From assembly GCA_028678635.1 (NCBI GenBank), contig JAJRDC010000092.1, positions 1-7,654 of the forward strand: a stretch of DNA of 7,654 bases, read 5' to 3'. This document shows, in pieces, positions 1 through 5,962 of this stretch. Within the stretch, counting starts at the first letter, position 1. Each line of letters begins with the position of its first letter. A program made the position numbers and the translations under genes. This DNA comes from Methanomicrobiales archaeon (lineage in GTDB: Archaea; Halobacteriota; Methanomicrobia; Methanomicrobiales; JACTUA01). Under the pieces are notes generated by a model. That model saw only the letters and a list, made by a program, of their open reading frames with translations. It was not told the DNA's origin and ran no database searches.

Positions 1-1144
1 TGGGGTTCAGGTTCGCCGCCCTCCAGGCGGGATAGAGCCCCGAGAGGAGGCTTGTCCCGATCCCGAAGAGCATCCCGTACAGGATGTAGACCAGGCTGGA
101 CGGGACGAAGAGGTAGGTGGTAGACTGGAGCATGACGGAGACGGCCAGGTACGCCCCCCCGAAGGAGAGGATCCCGCCGATCGCGCTCCCGATGAGCCCC
201 AGGACCAGGGCCTCGTAAAGGAAGATCCGCATCACCTCCTTCCGCTTGGCGCCGATGGACCGGATGATCCCGATCTCCCTGGTCCGCTCGGTGACGGACA
301 TCATCATCACGTTCAGGATGGAGACCCCGGCAACGATCAGGGAGATGCCGCCGATGGCCGTCGTGAAGGTGGAGATATTGTTGAAGGCGTCCATGATCGT
401 CTGGAGGATCGCGCGGGTGTCGAGCACGGTCACGACGTCGGTCCGCCGGTTCAGGGCATCCTCGATGGCGGTCTTCACGGCATTGATCTCCTCCAGGTCC
501 TTTACCTTGACGATCACCATGCCGTAGCCCTCCTCCCCGTACGTGGACTCGTACCACCGGTCCGAGACCACCAGGGCATAATCCGGGTTGATGTCGAACC
601 CCATCCCCCGTTCCTTCAGGATCCCCACGATCCGTACCCGTTCCCCGTCCCCACCGATCACGACGGTGGAGCCCACGTTCAGGTCGAACTCCTCGGCGAG
701 GCGCTTCCCTGCCATGGCCCCCGTCGTGGACCTGAGGTAGATACCGTCCTCCAGCTCCAGGAGCTCGGGGATATCGGCCGGGTCCAGGCCGTAGAGGGCG
801 ACGGCCCGGTCCTCCCTGCCCATGGTCACCCGGTCGGCCCCCGTGTGGACCGGGATCACGAGATTGGTGCCCACGGCCCGGGTGATCTGGTCCACCTGCC
901 GGGGGGTGATCCGGAAGCTGGTGGTCCCGCCCCCGCCCCCCACGGGCCCTGCACCGGATTGGGGGTACACAACGATCGTATCCCCGACGGTGGTGAGGGT
1001 GTCGGAGATGGAGAGGACCAGGCTGTTGCCCAGCACGCCCATGGAGGAGATGGCCACGACACCGATGACGATCCCGATGACGGCGAGAAACGACCGGAAC
1101 CAGTGGAGCCGGATGTTGCGCCGGGCGTAGTCGAAGAGGATCAC
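1..1144 (-). CDS. MacB/FtsX-type ABC transporter permease (3' end cut by window edge)
   Basis: Integral membrane subunit of a type VII (MacB/LolC-like) ABC system, which uses ATP in the cytoplasm to drive movements of an extracytoplasmic domain. I translated 381 codons from the GTG at 1144. Helix 1 is at about residues 18-40. A MacB_PCD-like extracytoplasmic domain covers about 42-250, with a glycine run at 66-73. Three more helices lie at about 258-282, 308-338 and 348-370. The cytoplasmic coupling segment has the family motif SVTERTREIGIIRSIGAKR (283-301), and the protein reads GLYPAWRAANLNP (369-381) at the edge. Related permeases end soon after this, so perhaps 5-12 residues are missing. 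The GTG start overlaps the ATPase stop as GTGA and has GGGAGG (1150-1155) 5 nt upstream. It is the last of the four operon genes seen here. The substrate is unknown; lipid, lipoprotein or peptide export are the family precedents. Confidence 0.93.
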   Translation of the reverse strand, partial: MILFDYARRNIRLHWFRSFLAVIGIVIGVVAISSMGVLGNSLVLSISDTLTTVGDTIVVYPQSGAGPVGGGGGTTSFRITPRQVDQITRAVGTNLVIPVHTGADRVTMGREDRAVALYGLDPADIPELLELEDGIYLRSTTGAMAGKRLAEEFDLNVGSTVVIGGDGERVRIVGILKERGMGFDINPDYALVVSDRWYESTYGEEGYGMVIVKVKDLEEINAVKTAIEDALNRRTDVVTVLDTRAILQTIMDAFNNISTFTTAIGGISLIVAGVSILNVMMMSVTERTREIGIIRSIGAKRKEVMRIFLYEALVLGLIGSAIGGILSFGGAYLAVSVMLQSTTYLFVPSSLVYILYGMLFGIGTSLLSGLYPAWRAANLNP

Positions 1145-1848
1145 GCCAGCCTCCCGTCCACGAGCTCGATTCGCCGGCGGGCGTACCCCGCCACCCGCTG
1201 GTCGTGGGTGACCATGATGATGGTCTTTCCTGCCCGGTTCATCGCTGCCAGGAGTTCCATGATGGTGGTCCCGGTGCGGGTGTCCAGGTTCCCGGTGGGC
1301 TCATCGCAGAGAAGGATGTCCGGATCGTTCACAAGCGCCCGTGCGATGGCCACCCGCTGCTGCTGCCCGCCGGAGAGCTCCGAGGGCTTGTGGGTGGCAA
1401 GGTCCTGGTCCAGCCCGACGGAGGAGAGCACCGCCCGGCACTGTTTCCCGATCTCCTCCCGGCCCAGGTCCCCGTTCCTCCCGCGGGCAAGGATCAGGGG
1501 AAACTCCACGTTCTCAAACGCCGTGAGGAGGGGGATCAGGTTGAACTGCTGGAAGACGAAGCCGATGGTGTCCCTCCGGAGCTCGGTGAGGGGATCGTCG
1601 GCCAGGTTCCGGACGTTCACGCCGTTTAAGTACAGGTCCCCCGACGTGGGGACGTCCAGGCACCCGATCAGGTTGAGGAGGGTGGATTTCCCTGACCCGG
1701 AGACCCCCATCACTGCCACGAAGTCCCCGCGGTCCACCTCGAGGGAGAGGTGGTCGATGGCGGTGACGTCCCCGGCCGGCAGCGGGTACACCTTGGTCAC
1801 GTCAGCCAGCCGGATCAGGGGTCCCCCGCTCTTTCCCTTTGGATTCAC
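1141..1848 (-). CDS. MacB/LolD-family ABC transporter ATP-binding protein
   Basis: Cytoplasmic ATPase that powers the permease encoded directly downstream. Numbering here is from the in-frame ATG at 1860 (239 aa). Walker A is GVSGSGKST (52-60), the Q-loop is VFQQFNLIP (102-110), the ABC signature is LSGGQQQ (162-168), Walker B is ILLCDE (182-187), the D-loop follows as PTGNLD (188-193), and the switch histidine is H219 in VTHD. The PTGNLD and FNLIP features and the short length are typical of the LolD/MacB/FtsE branch. I prefer the GTG at 1848 (235 aa). It has GGAG (1855-1858) 6 nt upstream and gives a 4-nt GTGA overlap with the previous stop, like the other operon junctions. The ATG at 1860 has no purine-rich site before it and would overlap by 16 nt. 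Function is near certain; the exact start is not. Confidence 0.95.
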   Translation of the reverse strand: MNPKGKSGGPLIRLADVTKVYPLPAGDVTAIDHLSLEVDRGDFVAVMGVSGSGKSTLLNLIGCLDVPTSGDLYLNGVNVRNLADDPLTELRRDTIGFVFQQFNLIPLLTAFENVEFPLILARGRNGDLGREEIGKQCRAVLSSVGLDQDLATHKPSELSGGQQQRVAIARALVNDPDILLCDEPTGNLDTRTGTTIMELLAAMNRAGKTIIMVTHDQRVAGYARRRIELVDGRLA

Positions 1849-2972
1849 CCCTTTCTCCATGCGTAGATGATGACCGCGGCCAGCACGATGACCAGCATCC
1901 AGACGAGGAGCGTGATGAACCGGGTGGGTTCGCTGGCCTGTTCCGCGAGGGTCTGCCGGTCGAACTCGACATCCATGCTGTCCGTGTAGGTGGTGCCCTG
2001 GGCATCCTTGAACGAGAGGAGTATCGGAACCCGTGACACCGAGGTATGGGCACGGAAGGTCACCTCAAAGGGGGTGCTCCGGTCGGGTTCCAGCACCCCC
2101 GCGGTGAAGACCCGGAAGGGATCGGCCGGGGTGGCCTCCCCGCCGGTGGTCAGGGTGACGGCCCTGGCCGAGTCCAGCCCCACGTTGGTCACGTTCCCCG
2201 AGATTCGGAGGTAACCGGGTCCCGCCGTCACCCGGATGCCGGTCAGGGCCAGCTCGGGCGCAAACCGGTTCTCCGAGGGGTCCAGGGGGAGGGTGACGGT
2301 GGCGGTATGGACATTGATCCCGTTCCGGTAGTTGACCCGGAACCGGATAAAGGACTGCCGGAGGGGCGTGACCATGTAGTACAGGGTTGACTGGGCGTCG
2401 GGTTCCAGGGTCCCGATAAAGGAACTGGAGGGCGTGACCACGAATCCCTCCCCCTCCGGTATCACGGTGACGGCGCTCGCAGCATTGGGCCTGGGATTGC
2501 CCACCTCCACCTGGTACGTCCCCTTCATGCCCTGGGCCAGGGGAACCGGTGTTTCGACAACGGCGATCCGGAGGGGCGTGGAATCCACCTCCACAGGAAT
2601 GGCGTACCGGAGCTGGCCGCCTTCCCGGTAGTCCACCGTGAACTTCACATAGTAGATACCATCCGCGGCTTCCGTGTACACCGTATAGGTGAAGGTGATG
2701 GAATCGCCGGATCCCAGGGACAGCGTATCCGTGTACGGGTTCTGTCTCACGTTCACCTCAACACCGTTCACCCGGGCGCTGTTGATGGTGGCGGGATCCG
2801 GCCCGGTATTGGTCACCCGGATGGCGAGCACCCCCACGTCCCCCTTCATCAGGACCTGCGGATCCAGGTGGTACTCTGATACCACGAGGCGGGGGCCGGT
2901 CTCGTCCGCAGTGGTGGGCGAAAGGAGGATGGCAGTGGCCAGGAGAAGCAGGATGCCCCAGGCGGCCTTCAT
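1845..2972 (-). CDS. Secreted, membrane-anchored Ig-like/CARDB-like repeat protein (COG1361 type)
   Basis: Protein of 375 aa. An N-terminal signal peptide (about 1-22; hydrophobic core GILLLLATAILL) precedes three similar beta-rich modules at about 29-130, 132-229 and 239-338. Each contains phrases typical of CARDB/COG1361 domains, such as IRVTNTGPDP (51-60), VEVGNPRPNA (155-164) and GNVTNVGLD (259-267). A single C-terminal helix (about 352-371) ends in WRKG, so the repeats should lie outside and the tail inside. The ATG at 2972 overlaps the Yip1 stop as ATGA and has GGGGGT 6 nt upstream. The open frame continues to 3548, but the extension lies over the Yip1 gene and has unnatural composition. 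Family members are often labelled S-layer-like, but nothing here shows a structural S-layer role. Its place directly before a MacB-type ATPase and permease suggests an extracellular partner of that transporter (inference). Confidence 0.85.
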   Translation of the reverse strand: MKAAWGILLLLATAILLSPTTADETGPRLVVSEYHLDPQVLMKGDVGVLAIRVTNTGPDPATINSARVNGVEVNVRQNPYTDTLSLGSGDSITFTYTVYTEAADGIYYVKFTVDYREGGQLRYAIPVEVDSTPLRIAVVETPVPLAQGMKGTYQVEVGNPRPNAASAVTVIPEGEGFVVTPSSSFIGTLEPDAQSTLYYMVTPLRQSFIRFRVNYRNGINVHTATVTLPLDPSENRFAPELALTGIRVTAGPGYLRISGNVTNVGLDSARAVTLTTGGEATPADPFRVFTAGVLEPDRSTPFEVTFRAHTSVSRVPILLSFKDAQGTTYTDSMDVEFDRQTLAEQASEPTRFITLLVWMLVIVLAAVIIYAWRKG

Positions 2973-3613
2973 CCCAGTACCCCCAGTTGCCAGATGGTGG
3001 CGACAAGGTACAGTGCCACCGGGATCCCGACGGTGATGGCCGCGTCCCGCAGCGAGAGGACCCGGGCGTGGCGGACACCGAAGATCCAGATGTTGGCCGC
3101 CCAGAGGAGGAAAATGAGGCCCAGGAAGGAGACGAGGATCATCACGGGCTCGTGCATGAGGCCACTGACCGCCGCCTGGATCTGCTGCACGTCGGTCACC
3201 GGGGTGACGTGGATCCCCGGGCTGAAGATCCAGAAGATGAGGGCGGAGATGGCACTGCCGATCAGGATGGGGAGGTAGCCGTACCCGGTGACGGCGAGGG
3301 TACGCCGGAAAGTGCCCTGCCCCTGGAAGAACAGGGAGAGGACATGAAAGACCGCTGCCCAGGCCACCCAGAAGACGAAGGTCATCACGACGGCGCCGAC
3401 CGTCCCGGCAATGCCCATCACCCCCTGGTACGCCTGTACCTCGGTGGGCATGATCCCGGCGATGAGATCCGTGGTGAGAAATGCCGTGGCACCGGCCAGG
3501 ATTGCCGCCGCAAGGACAATGAGGGCCGGAACACGGAGCGGTTCCCATTCGCGAGAGTTCCGGGAGAAAAAGGCATCCGGATTCACGAGCAGGTCAAGGA
3601 GCGGGAATGCCAT
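2969..3613 (-). CDS. Yip1-family multi-pass membrane protein
   Basis: Protein of 214 aa with five likely membrane helices at about 28-48, 65-92, 112-131, 155-178 and 190-210. The order of a soluble N-terminus (NPDAFF at 11-16), then helices, then the polar LSLFFQGQGTFRRTLAVTGY segment (92-111) between helices 2 and 3 matches the archaeal and bacterial Yip1 (PF04893) pattern. I assign the family from this pattern, not from a search. The molecular role of prokaryotic Yip1 proteins is unknown. It is the first gene of the four-gene operon and overlaps the next by 4 nt, so it is probably made together with the ABC transporter. The ATG at 3613 is the only sensible start: other nearby ATGs are out of frame. 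It lacks a clear Shine-Dalgarno site, unlike the downstream operon genes. Confidence 0.82.
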   Translation of the reverse strand: MAFPLLDLLVNPDAFFSRNSREWEPLRVPALIVLAAAILAGATAFLTTDLIAGIMPTEVQAYQGVMGIAGTVGAVVMTFVFWVAWAAVFHVLSLFFQGQGTFRRTLAVTGYGYLPILIGSAISALIFWIFSPGIHVTPVTDVQQIQAAVSGLMHEPVMILVSFLGLIFLLWAANIWIFGVRHARVLSLRDAAITVGIPVALYLVATIWQLGVLG

Positions 3614-3645
3614 GGCTTTTCATCCATTAGGTGGACGCTCCGCGG

Positions 3646-3650
3646 TATTA
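3646..3650 (-). promoter_or_regulatory. Weak TATA-like box before the Yip1-ABC operon
   Basis: Read on the minus strand, the stretch AGAAAGCGTAATACC (about 3644-3658) is the most AT-rich part of the 150-bp gap upstream of the first operon gene. Its TAATA core lies about 35 bp before the ATG. With the usual archaeal spacing of about 25 bp, this predicts a leader of only about 10 nt. The match to an archaeal box A is poor. Confidence 0.25.
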
Positions 3651-3701
3651 CGCTTTCTGGCGGGCGCAGGCAGGTTCCGCCTTTGATTCCTGTCCCCCGG
3701 T

Positions 3702-3743
3702 CCCCTGGAGGGGCCCCGCTCCATCGGCTGCCAGGGCCGGCAG
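3702..3743. other. GC-rich inverted repeats in the gap between the cupredoxin and Yip1 genes
   Basis: The 150-bp gap 3614-3763 has several short inverted repeats: CCCC-TGGA-GGGG (3702-3713), TGGAG...CTCCA (3706-3723) and CTGCC...GGCAG (3728-3743). The first two overlap and are alternatives. They lie downstream of the cupredoxin stop and upstream of the operon, so they may help end cupredoxin transcription. No T-tract accompanies them. In DNA this GC-rich, short hairpins also arise by chance. Confidence 0.25.
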
Positions 3744-3756
3744 GGTCGTGAGCGGG

Positions 3757-3772
3757 GAGGAGATCACTCCTC
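3757..3772. other. Small hairpin spanning the cupredoxin stop codon
   Basis: GAGGAG-ATCA-CTCCTC forms a perfect 6-bp stem with a 4-nt loop. The TGA stop of the cupredoxin gene (3764-3766) lies across the loop and is flanked by the stem. It could stabilise the transcript end or be a chance result of the Glu-Glu codons at the C-terminus. Confidence 0.3.
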
Positions 3773-4231
3773 GACCACGATTGTCCCGGTCATGGAGGGA
3801 TGGAGGTCGCAGTGGTACCCGTAGTTCCCGGTGTTCGTGAAGGTGAACCGGTAGGAGTCCCCCGGGGACAGCGTGCCGGAGACCAGTTCCGGGAGATCGG
3901 TATGGGCCGGATGGGGGTCTGAGGCCACCAGGTGGGGAACGGTATCCTCGTTGGTCCAGATGACCGTGGTTCCAGGGGGAATAGTAAGGGTGGCGGGCTC
4001 GAACGCGAAGTTCCTGATCACCACCTCCACGACGCTCTCTACCTCGGTCGGCTGGGTGGTTGGCTCCTGCTCCTGGGTGTCGCCGATGATCGTGGTTTCC
4101 ACGAGCGGTGGAGTGGTGGGTACGGTGGTAGCGGGCCCCCCGTTACCTGTTCCGGAGCACCCCGAGGCCATGGCCATCGCCAGCACAAGGATGAGGGCAA
4201 TGGCCCCTGCGATCCGGATCCTCGCATGCAT
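3764..4231 (-). CDS. Lipoprotein cupredoxin (plastocyanin/amicyanin-like blue copper protein)
   Basis: Protein of 155 aa predicted to carry a type-1 copper and transfer single electrons on the outer face of the membrane. The N-terminus is a lipoprotein signal (positive MHARIR, hydrophobic 8-22, lipobox MASGC with Cys25). A Thr/Pro/Glu-rich linker follows (about 26-65), then a cupredoxin fold (about 66-155). All four ligands are visible: His100 (TVPH), Cys141, His144 and Met147 in YHCDLHPSMTG. The C-x-x-H-x-x-M spacing is the short loop of amicyanin rather than the longer plastocyanin loop. The ATG at 4231 is the only in-frame start before the signal peptide and has no Shine-Dalgarno site. It stands alone between two intergenic gaps. 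No redox partner gene is in the window, so its partner and purpose are unknown; copper binding or storage is an alternative to electron transfer. Confidence 0.9.
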   Translation of the reverse strand: MHARIRIAGAIALILVLAMAMASGCSGTGNGGPATTVPTTPPLVETTIIGDTQEQEPTTQPTEVESVVEVVIRNFAFEPATLTIPPGTTVIWTNEDTVPHLVASDPHPAHTDLPELVSGTLSPGDSYRFTFTNTGNYGYHCDLHPSMTGTIVVEE

Positions 4232-4252
4232 GGGTGACCATGGGATACGCCG

Positions 4253-4262
4253 GATAATGAAC
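4253..4262 (-). promoter_or_regulatory. Possible TATA-like box for the cupredoxin gene
   Basis: The minus-strand sequence GTTCATTATCC is the only AT-rich patch in the 90-bp gap 4232-4321. Its centre is about 25 bp upstream of the cupredoxin ATG at 4231, the spacing expected for transcription starting at or next to the ATG. That fits the lack of a Shine-Dalgarno site. The match to box A is weak. The rest of the gap is GC-rich, with no other feature I can support. Confidence 0.3.
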
Positions 4263-4321
4263 CTGTGGGAGCGCCTGAAGGGAGAGGCCCGGAGGGCAGC
4301 CGGGGCGGGACGGCAGTGCCT

Positions 4322-4957
4322 TCACCGGCGGAGGATGACATCGTCGGTCATGGTCTGCCCGCTTGAGACAGACACGACCGAGTCGTAGTCATCCCATCCC
4401 ACCAGGCTGTACCGGACATGGTAGGTTCCCGGCGTCAGGTTCTGGATCACGAGAGGGGTGATCCCCATCGGGATCCCGTTCACGGCGACCGTGGCCCCCA
4501 GGGGAAACGTCCGGAGAGAGAGGGCCCCCGGGGCCGGGGTCGTGATGACAAAGGGGAGGGGCGGGGTCGTGGGCAGCGTCGTGACCACGGGGGTGGGAGT
4601 GGGTGTCGGGAGAGGCGGGTACGAAGCCGTGACCGACGTCCGGTTCCCGGCCTCCACGACAATGGCCATCTCCCGGTCACCGTATCCCTCCATCCGGAGC
4701 CGGACCAGGTGGGTGCCCGGTGTCAGGTTCGCGATCTCCACCGGGGTGGTACCCTGATAGGTTCCATCCAGGTACACCGCCGCCCCCGGGGGCAGGGAGG
4801 ACACCGACACGGACCCGGGGCGCGGGGGGGAGGTGCAGCCGGCAGAAAAGGCACAGAGGGCGAGGAGGAATACCAGGGCGGCCAGCAGGGAGGGGAATAG
4901 CCCTACGGTACCGCCATGGACCCGGGATGCCCGGGACGGGTTCCCCCTTCCTGCCAT
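4322..4957 (-). CDS. Lipoprotein with two PEGA domains
   Basis: Protein of 211 aa. A lipoprotein signal (hydrophobic about 20-39, lipobox FSAGC with Cys41) is followed by PEGA domain 1 (about 48-113), a Pro/Thr-rich linker (114-142, with a PTPTPTP run) and PEGA domain 2 (about 144-209). Each domain shows the family pattern: a short strand, P-x-GA-x-V, a NG/DG turn, G-x-TP, then NLTPGT (78-83 and 173-178) and a VR...GY/GW ending. PEGA domains (PF08308) are small beta modules common on archaeal and bacterial surfaces, probably for binding or as spacers. No catalytic residues are evident. The ATG at 4957 is the only usable in-frame start before the signal. It gives a long, Arg-rich n-region of about 19 residues and has no Shine-Dalgarno site. 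The gene diverges from the DUF4349 gene across 61 bp. Confidence 0.88.
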   Translation of the reverse strand: MAGRGNPSRASRVHGGTVGLFPSLLAALVFLLALCAFSAGCTSPPRPGSVSVSSLPPGAAVYLDGTYQGTTPVEIANLTPGTHLVRLRMEGYGDREMAIVVEAGNRTSVTASYPPLPTPTPTPVVTTLPTTPPLPFVITTPAPGALSLRTFPLGATVAVNGIPMGITPLVIQNLTPGTYHVRYSLVGWDDYDSVVSVSSGQTMTDDVILRR

Positions 4958-5018
4958 GATAGGGAAATATTTCGCAGTTTACCCAATCTATTTATCGCTT
5001 CCTGCCCGATCTCACGAT
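4958..5018. promoter_or_regulatory. Divergent promoter region for the PEGA and DUF4349 genes
   Basis: This 61-bp spacer between divergent starts is markedly more AT-rich than its surroundings. On the plus strand CTATTTATCG (4988-4997) is a good TATA-like element. Its centre is about 27 bp before the DUF4349 ATG at 5019, implying a leaderless or nearly leaderless transcript. Read the other way it is CGATAAATAG, about 35 bp before the PEGA ATG at 4957, which would give a leader of about 10 nt. A second AT element, the palindrome AAATATTT (4965-4972), lies too close to the PEGA start to be its TATA box and might be a regulator site. Neither start has a Shine-Dalgarno site. Confidence 0.55.
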
Positions 5019-5909
5019 ATGTCACTCAGACAGATGGCCCTTGCAGTCCTTGTTGTTGTCTGCATTGCGGCCGCAGCCGGGTGCCTCTCCCCTGCCATCC
5101 AGTCATCCGACAAGGGGATGGCCGATTCCTCTTCCGGCGTCCCGGCTCCCATCGCTACCCCAGTGCCCGCCTCCTATGGAGAGAGCACGGGAACCGGCGC
5201 TTCCGCTTCCCAGTCCACGGATACCAAGATCATCCGGACCGGATCCCTCTCCCTGGAGGTGCCGGATGTTCCACCCGTCATGAATACGATCGCCGGTATC
5301 GCCACGGCCAACGGAGGGTACCTCTCGTCGTCGAACGTGTACACCGGGCAGGGTGACCGCGAGTTCGGCACCCTGACCATCCGGGTCCCTGCGAAGAACT
5401 TCGATGCCACCCTCGAGGCCGTCAAGGTGACGGGGAAGGTCCTCAACGAGAATGTCCAGGCAACGGACGTTACCGAGGAGTACGTGGACCTGACTGCCCG
5501 GAAAAACTCCCTCACCGACCAGAGGGACCAGTACCGGCGGCTCCTCCAGAAAGCCGAGACCGTTGACGAAATCCTGAAAGTCCAGGTGCAGATCGACCGG
5601 GTGCAGATGGAGCTGGACCGGCTCCAGGGCCGGCTGAACTACCTGGATTCCCGGATCGACCTTGCCACCCTCACGGTGAACCTGCAGGAACCGGAGCCGG
5701 TGGGCGGGGAGACCGGATTCTCCCTGGTCTCGTCCGTGAACGCGGGAATTGCAGGGCTGCTTGGCATGGTATCAGCTCTCGTGATCCTGGCCTTCACCCT
5801 GCTCCCCCTGGTCATTCTCGCGGTCATCGTGTACCTGGTGTACCGCTGGTACCGCAAGCGGAAGGGCGGTGCAGTGGCTGCACCACCGGCACCGGCGCAA
5901 CCGGCGTGA
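5019..5909 (+). CDS. DUF4349-domain lipoprotein with coiled coil and C-terminal membrane helix
   Basis: Protein of 296 aa from the ATG at 5019. The N-terminus MSLRQ, a hydrophobic stretch 6-20 and AAAGC (Cys22) form a lipoprotein signal. A low-complexity Ser/Ala/Pro/Thr linker runs to about 68. The DUF4349 region (PF14257-like, about 69-224) begins IIRTGSLSLEV, contains FGTLTIRVPAKNFD (116-129) and the segment DVTEEYVDLTARKNSL (150-165), and includes a charged coiled coil at about 155-212. A membrane helix (about 243-275) is followed by RWYRKRK (276-282) and an Ala/Pro tail, so the C-terminus should be cytoplasmic. DUF4349 function is unknown. The frame stays open back to 4833, but that extension covers the opposite-strand PEGA gene and would bury the signal peptide. 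The ATG at 5034 (Met6) is a possible alternative start. It is the only plus-strand gene here. Confidence 0.88.
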   Translation: MSLRQMALAVLVVVCIAAAAGCLSPAIQSSDKGMADSSSGVPAPIATPVPASYGESTGTGASASQSTDTKIIRTGSLSLEVPDVPPVMNTIAGIATANGGYLSSSNVYTGQGDREFGTLTIRVPAKNFDATLEAVKVTGKVLNENVQATDVTEEYVDLTARKNSLTDQRDQYRRLLQKAETVDEILKVQVQIDRVQMELDRLQGRLNYLDSRIDLATLTVNLQEPEPVGGETGFSLVSSVNAGIAGLLGMVSALVILAFTLLPLVILAVIVYLVYRWYRKRKGGAVAAPPAPAQPA

Positions 5910-5936
5910 AAACACCTCCTCCCCTGTAATGGGTGA

Positions 5937-5961
5937 CGGGAGGGGGCACAGCCCCCTCCCG
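5937..5961. terminator. Perfect 11-bp hairpin between convergent genes
   Basis: CGGGAGGGGGC-ACA-GCCCCCTCCCG pairs fully over 11 bp with a 3-nt loop, starting 28 nt after the DUF4349 stop. It lies between the 3' ends of two convergent genes, where a two-way transcription barrier would make sense. No T-run follows on either strand. Archaeal termination depends mainly on U-tracts, so the stem may instead protect mRNA 3' ends. Confidence 0.5.
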
Positions 5962-5962
5962 G

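Noticed and set aside
66..1144. Possible frameshift or decay in the permease
   Set aside because: A full translation from 1144 to the edge gives 381 uninterrupted codons with all expected helices and the coupling motif.
845..1870. Long plus-strand open frame (341 codons) opposite the ABC genes
   Set aside because: It lies over the convincing ATPase and permease on the other strand. Its protein has no domain motifs and an Arg/Ser/Pro-rich composition typical of antisense frames in GC-rich DNA.
2973..3548. N-terminal extension of the Ig-repeat protein up to 3548
   Set aside because: It would overlap the Yip1 gene in another frame, reads as His/Pro/Gly/Arg-rich non-protein sequence, and would bury the clear signal peptide starting at 2972.
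2987..3751. Plus-strand open frame of 254 codons opposite the Yip1 gene
   Set aside because: It is highly charged (Asp/Glu/Gly/Arg) with no domain, which is the expected antisense image of a hydrophobic membrane protein gene.
4833..5018. N-terminal extension of the DUF4349 protein
   Set aside because: It covers the start of the opposite-strand PEGA gene and the promoter-like spacer, and would place the lipoprotein signal internally.
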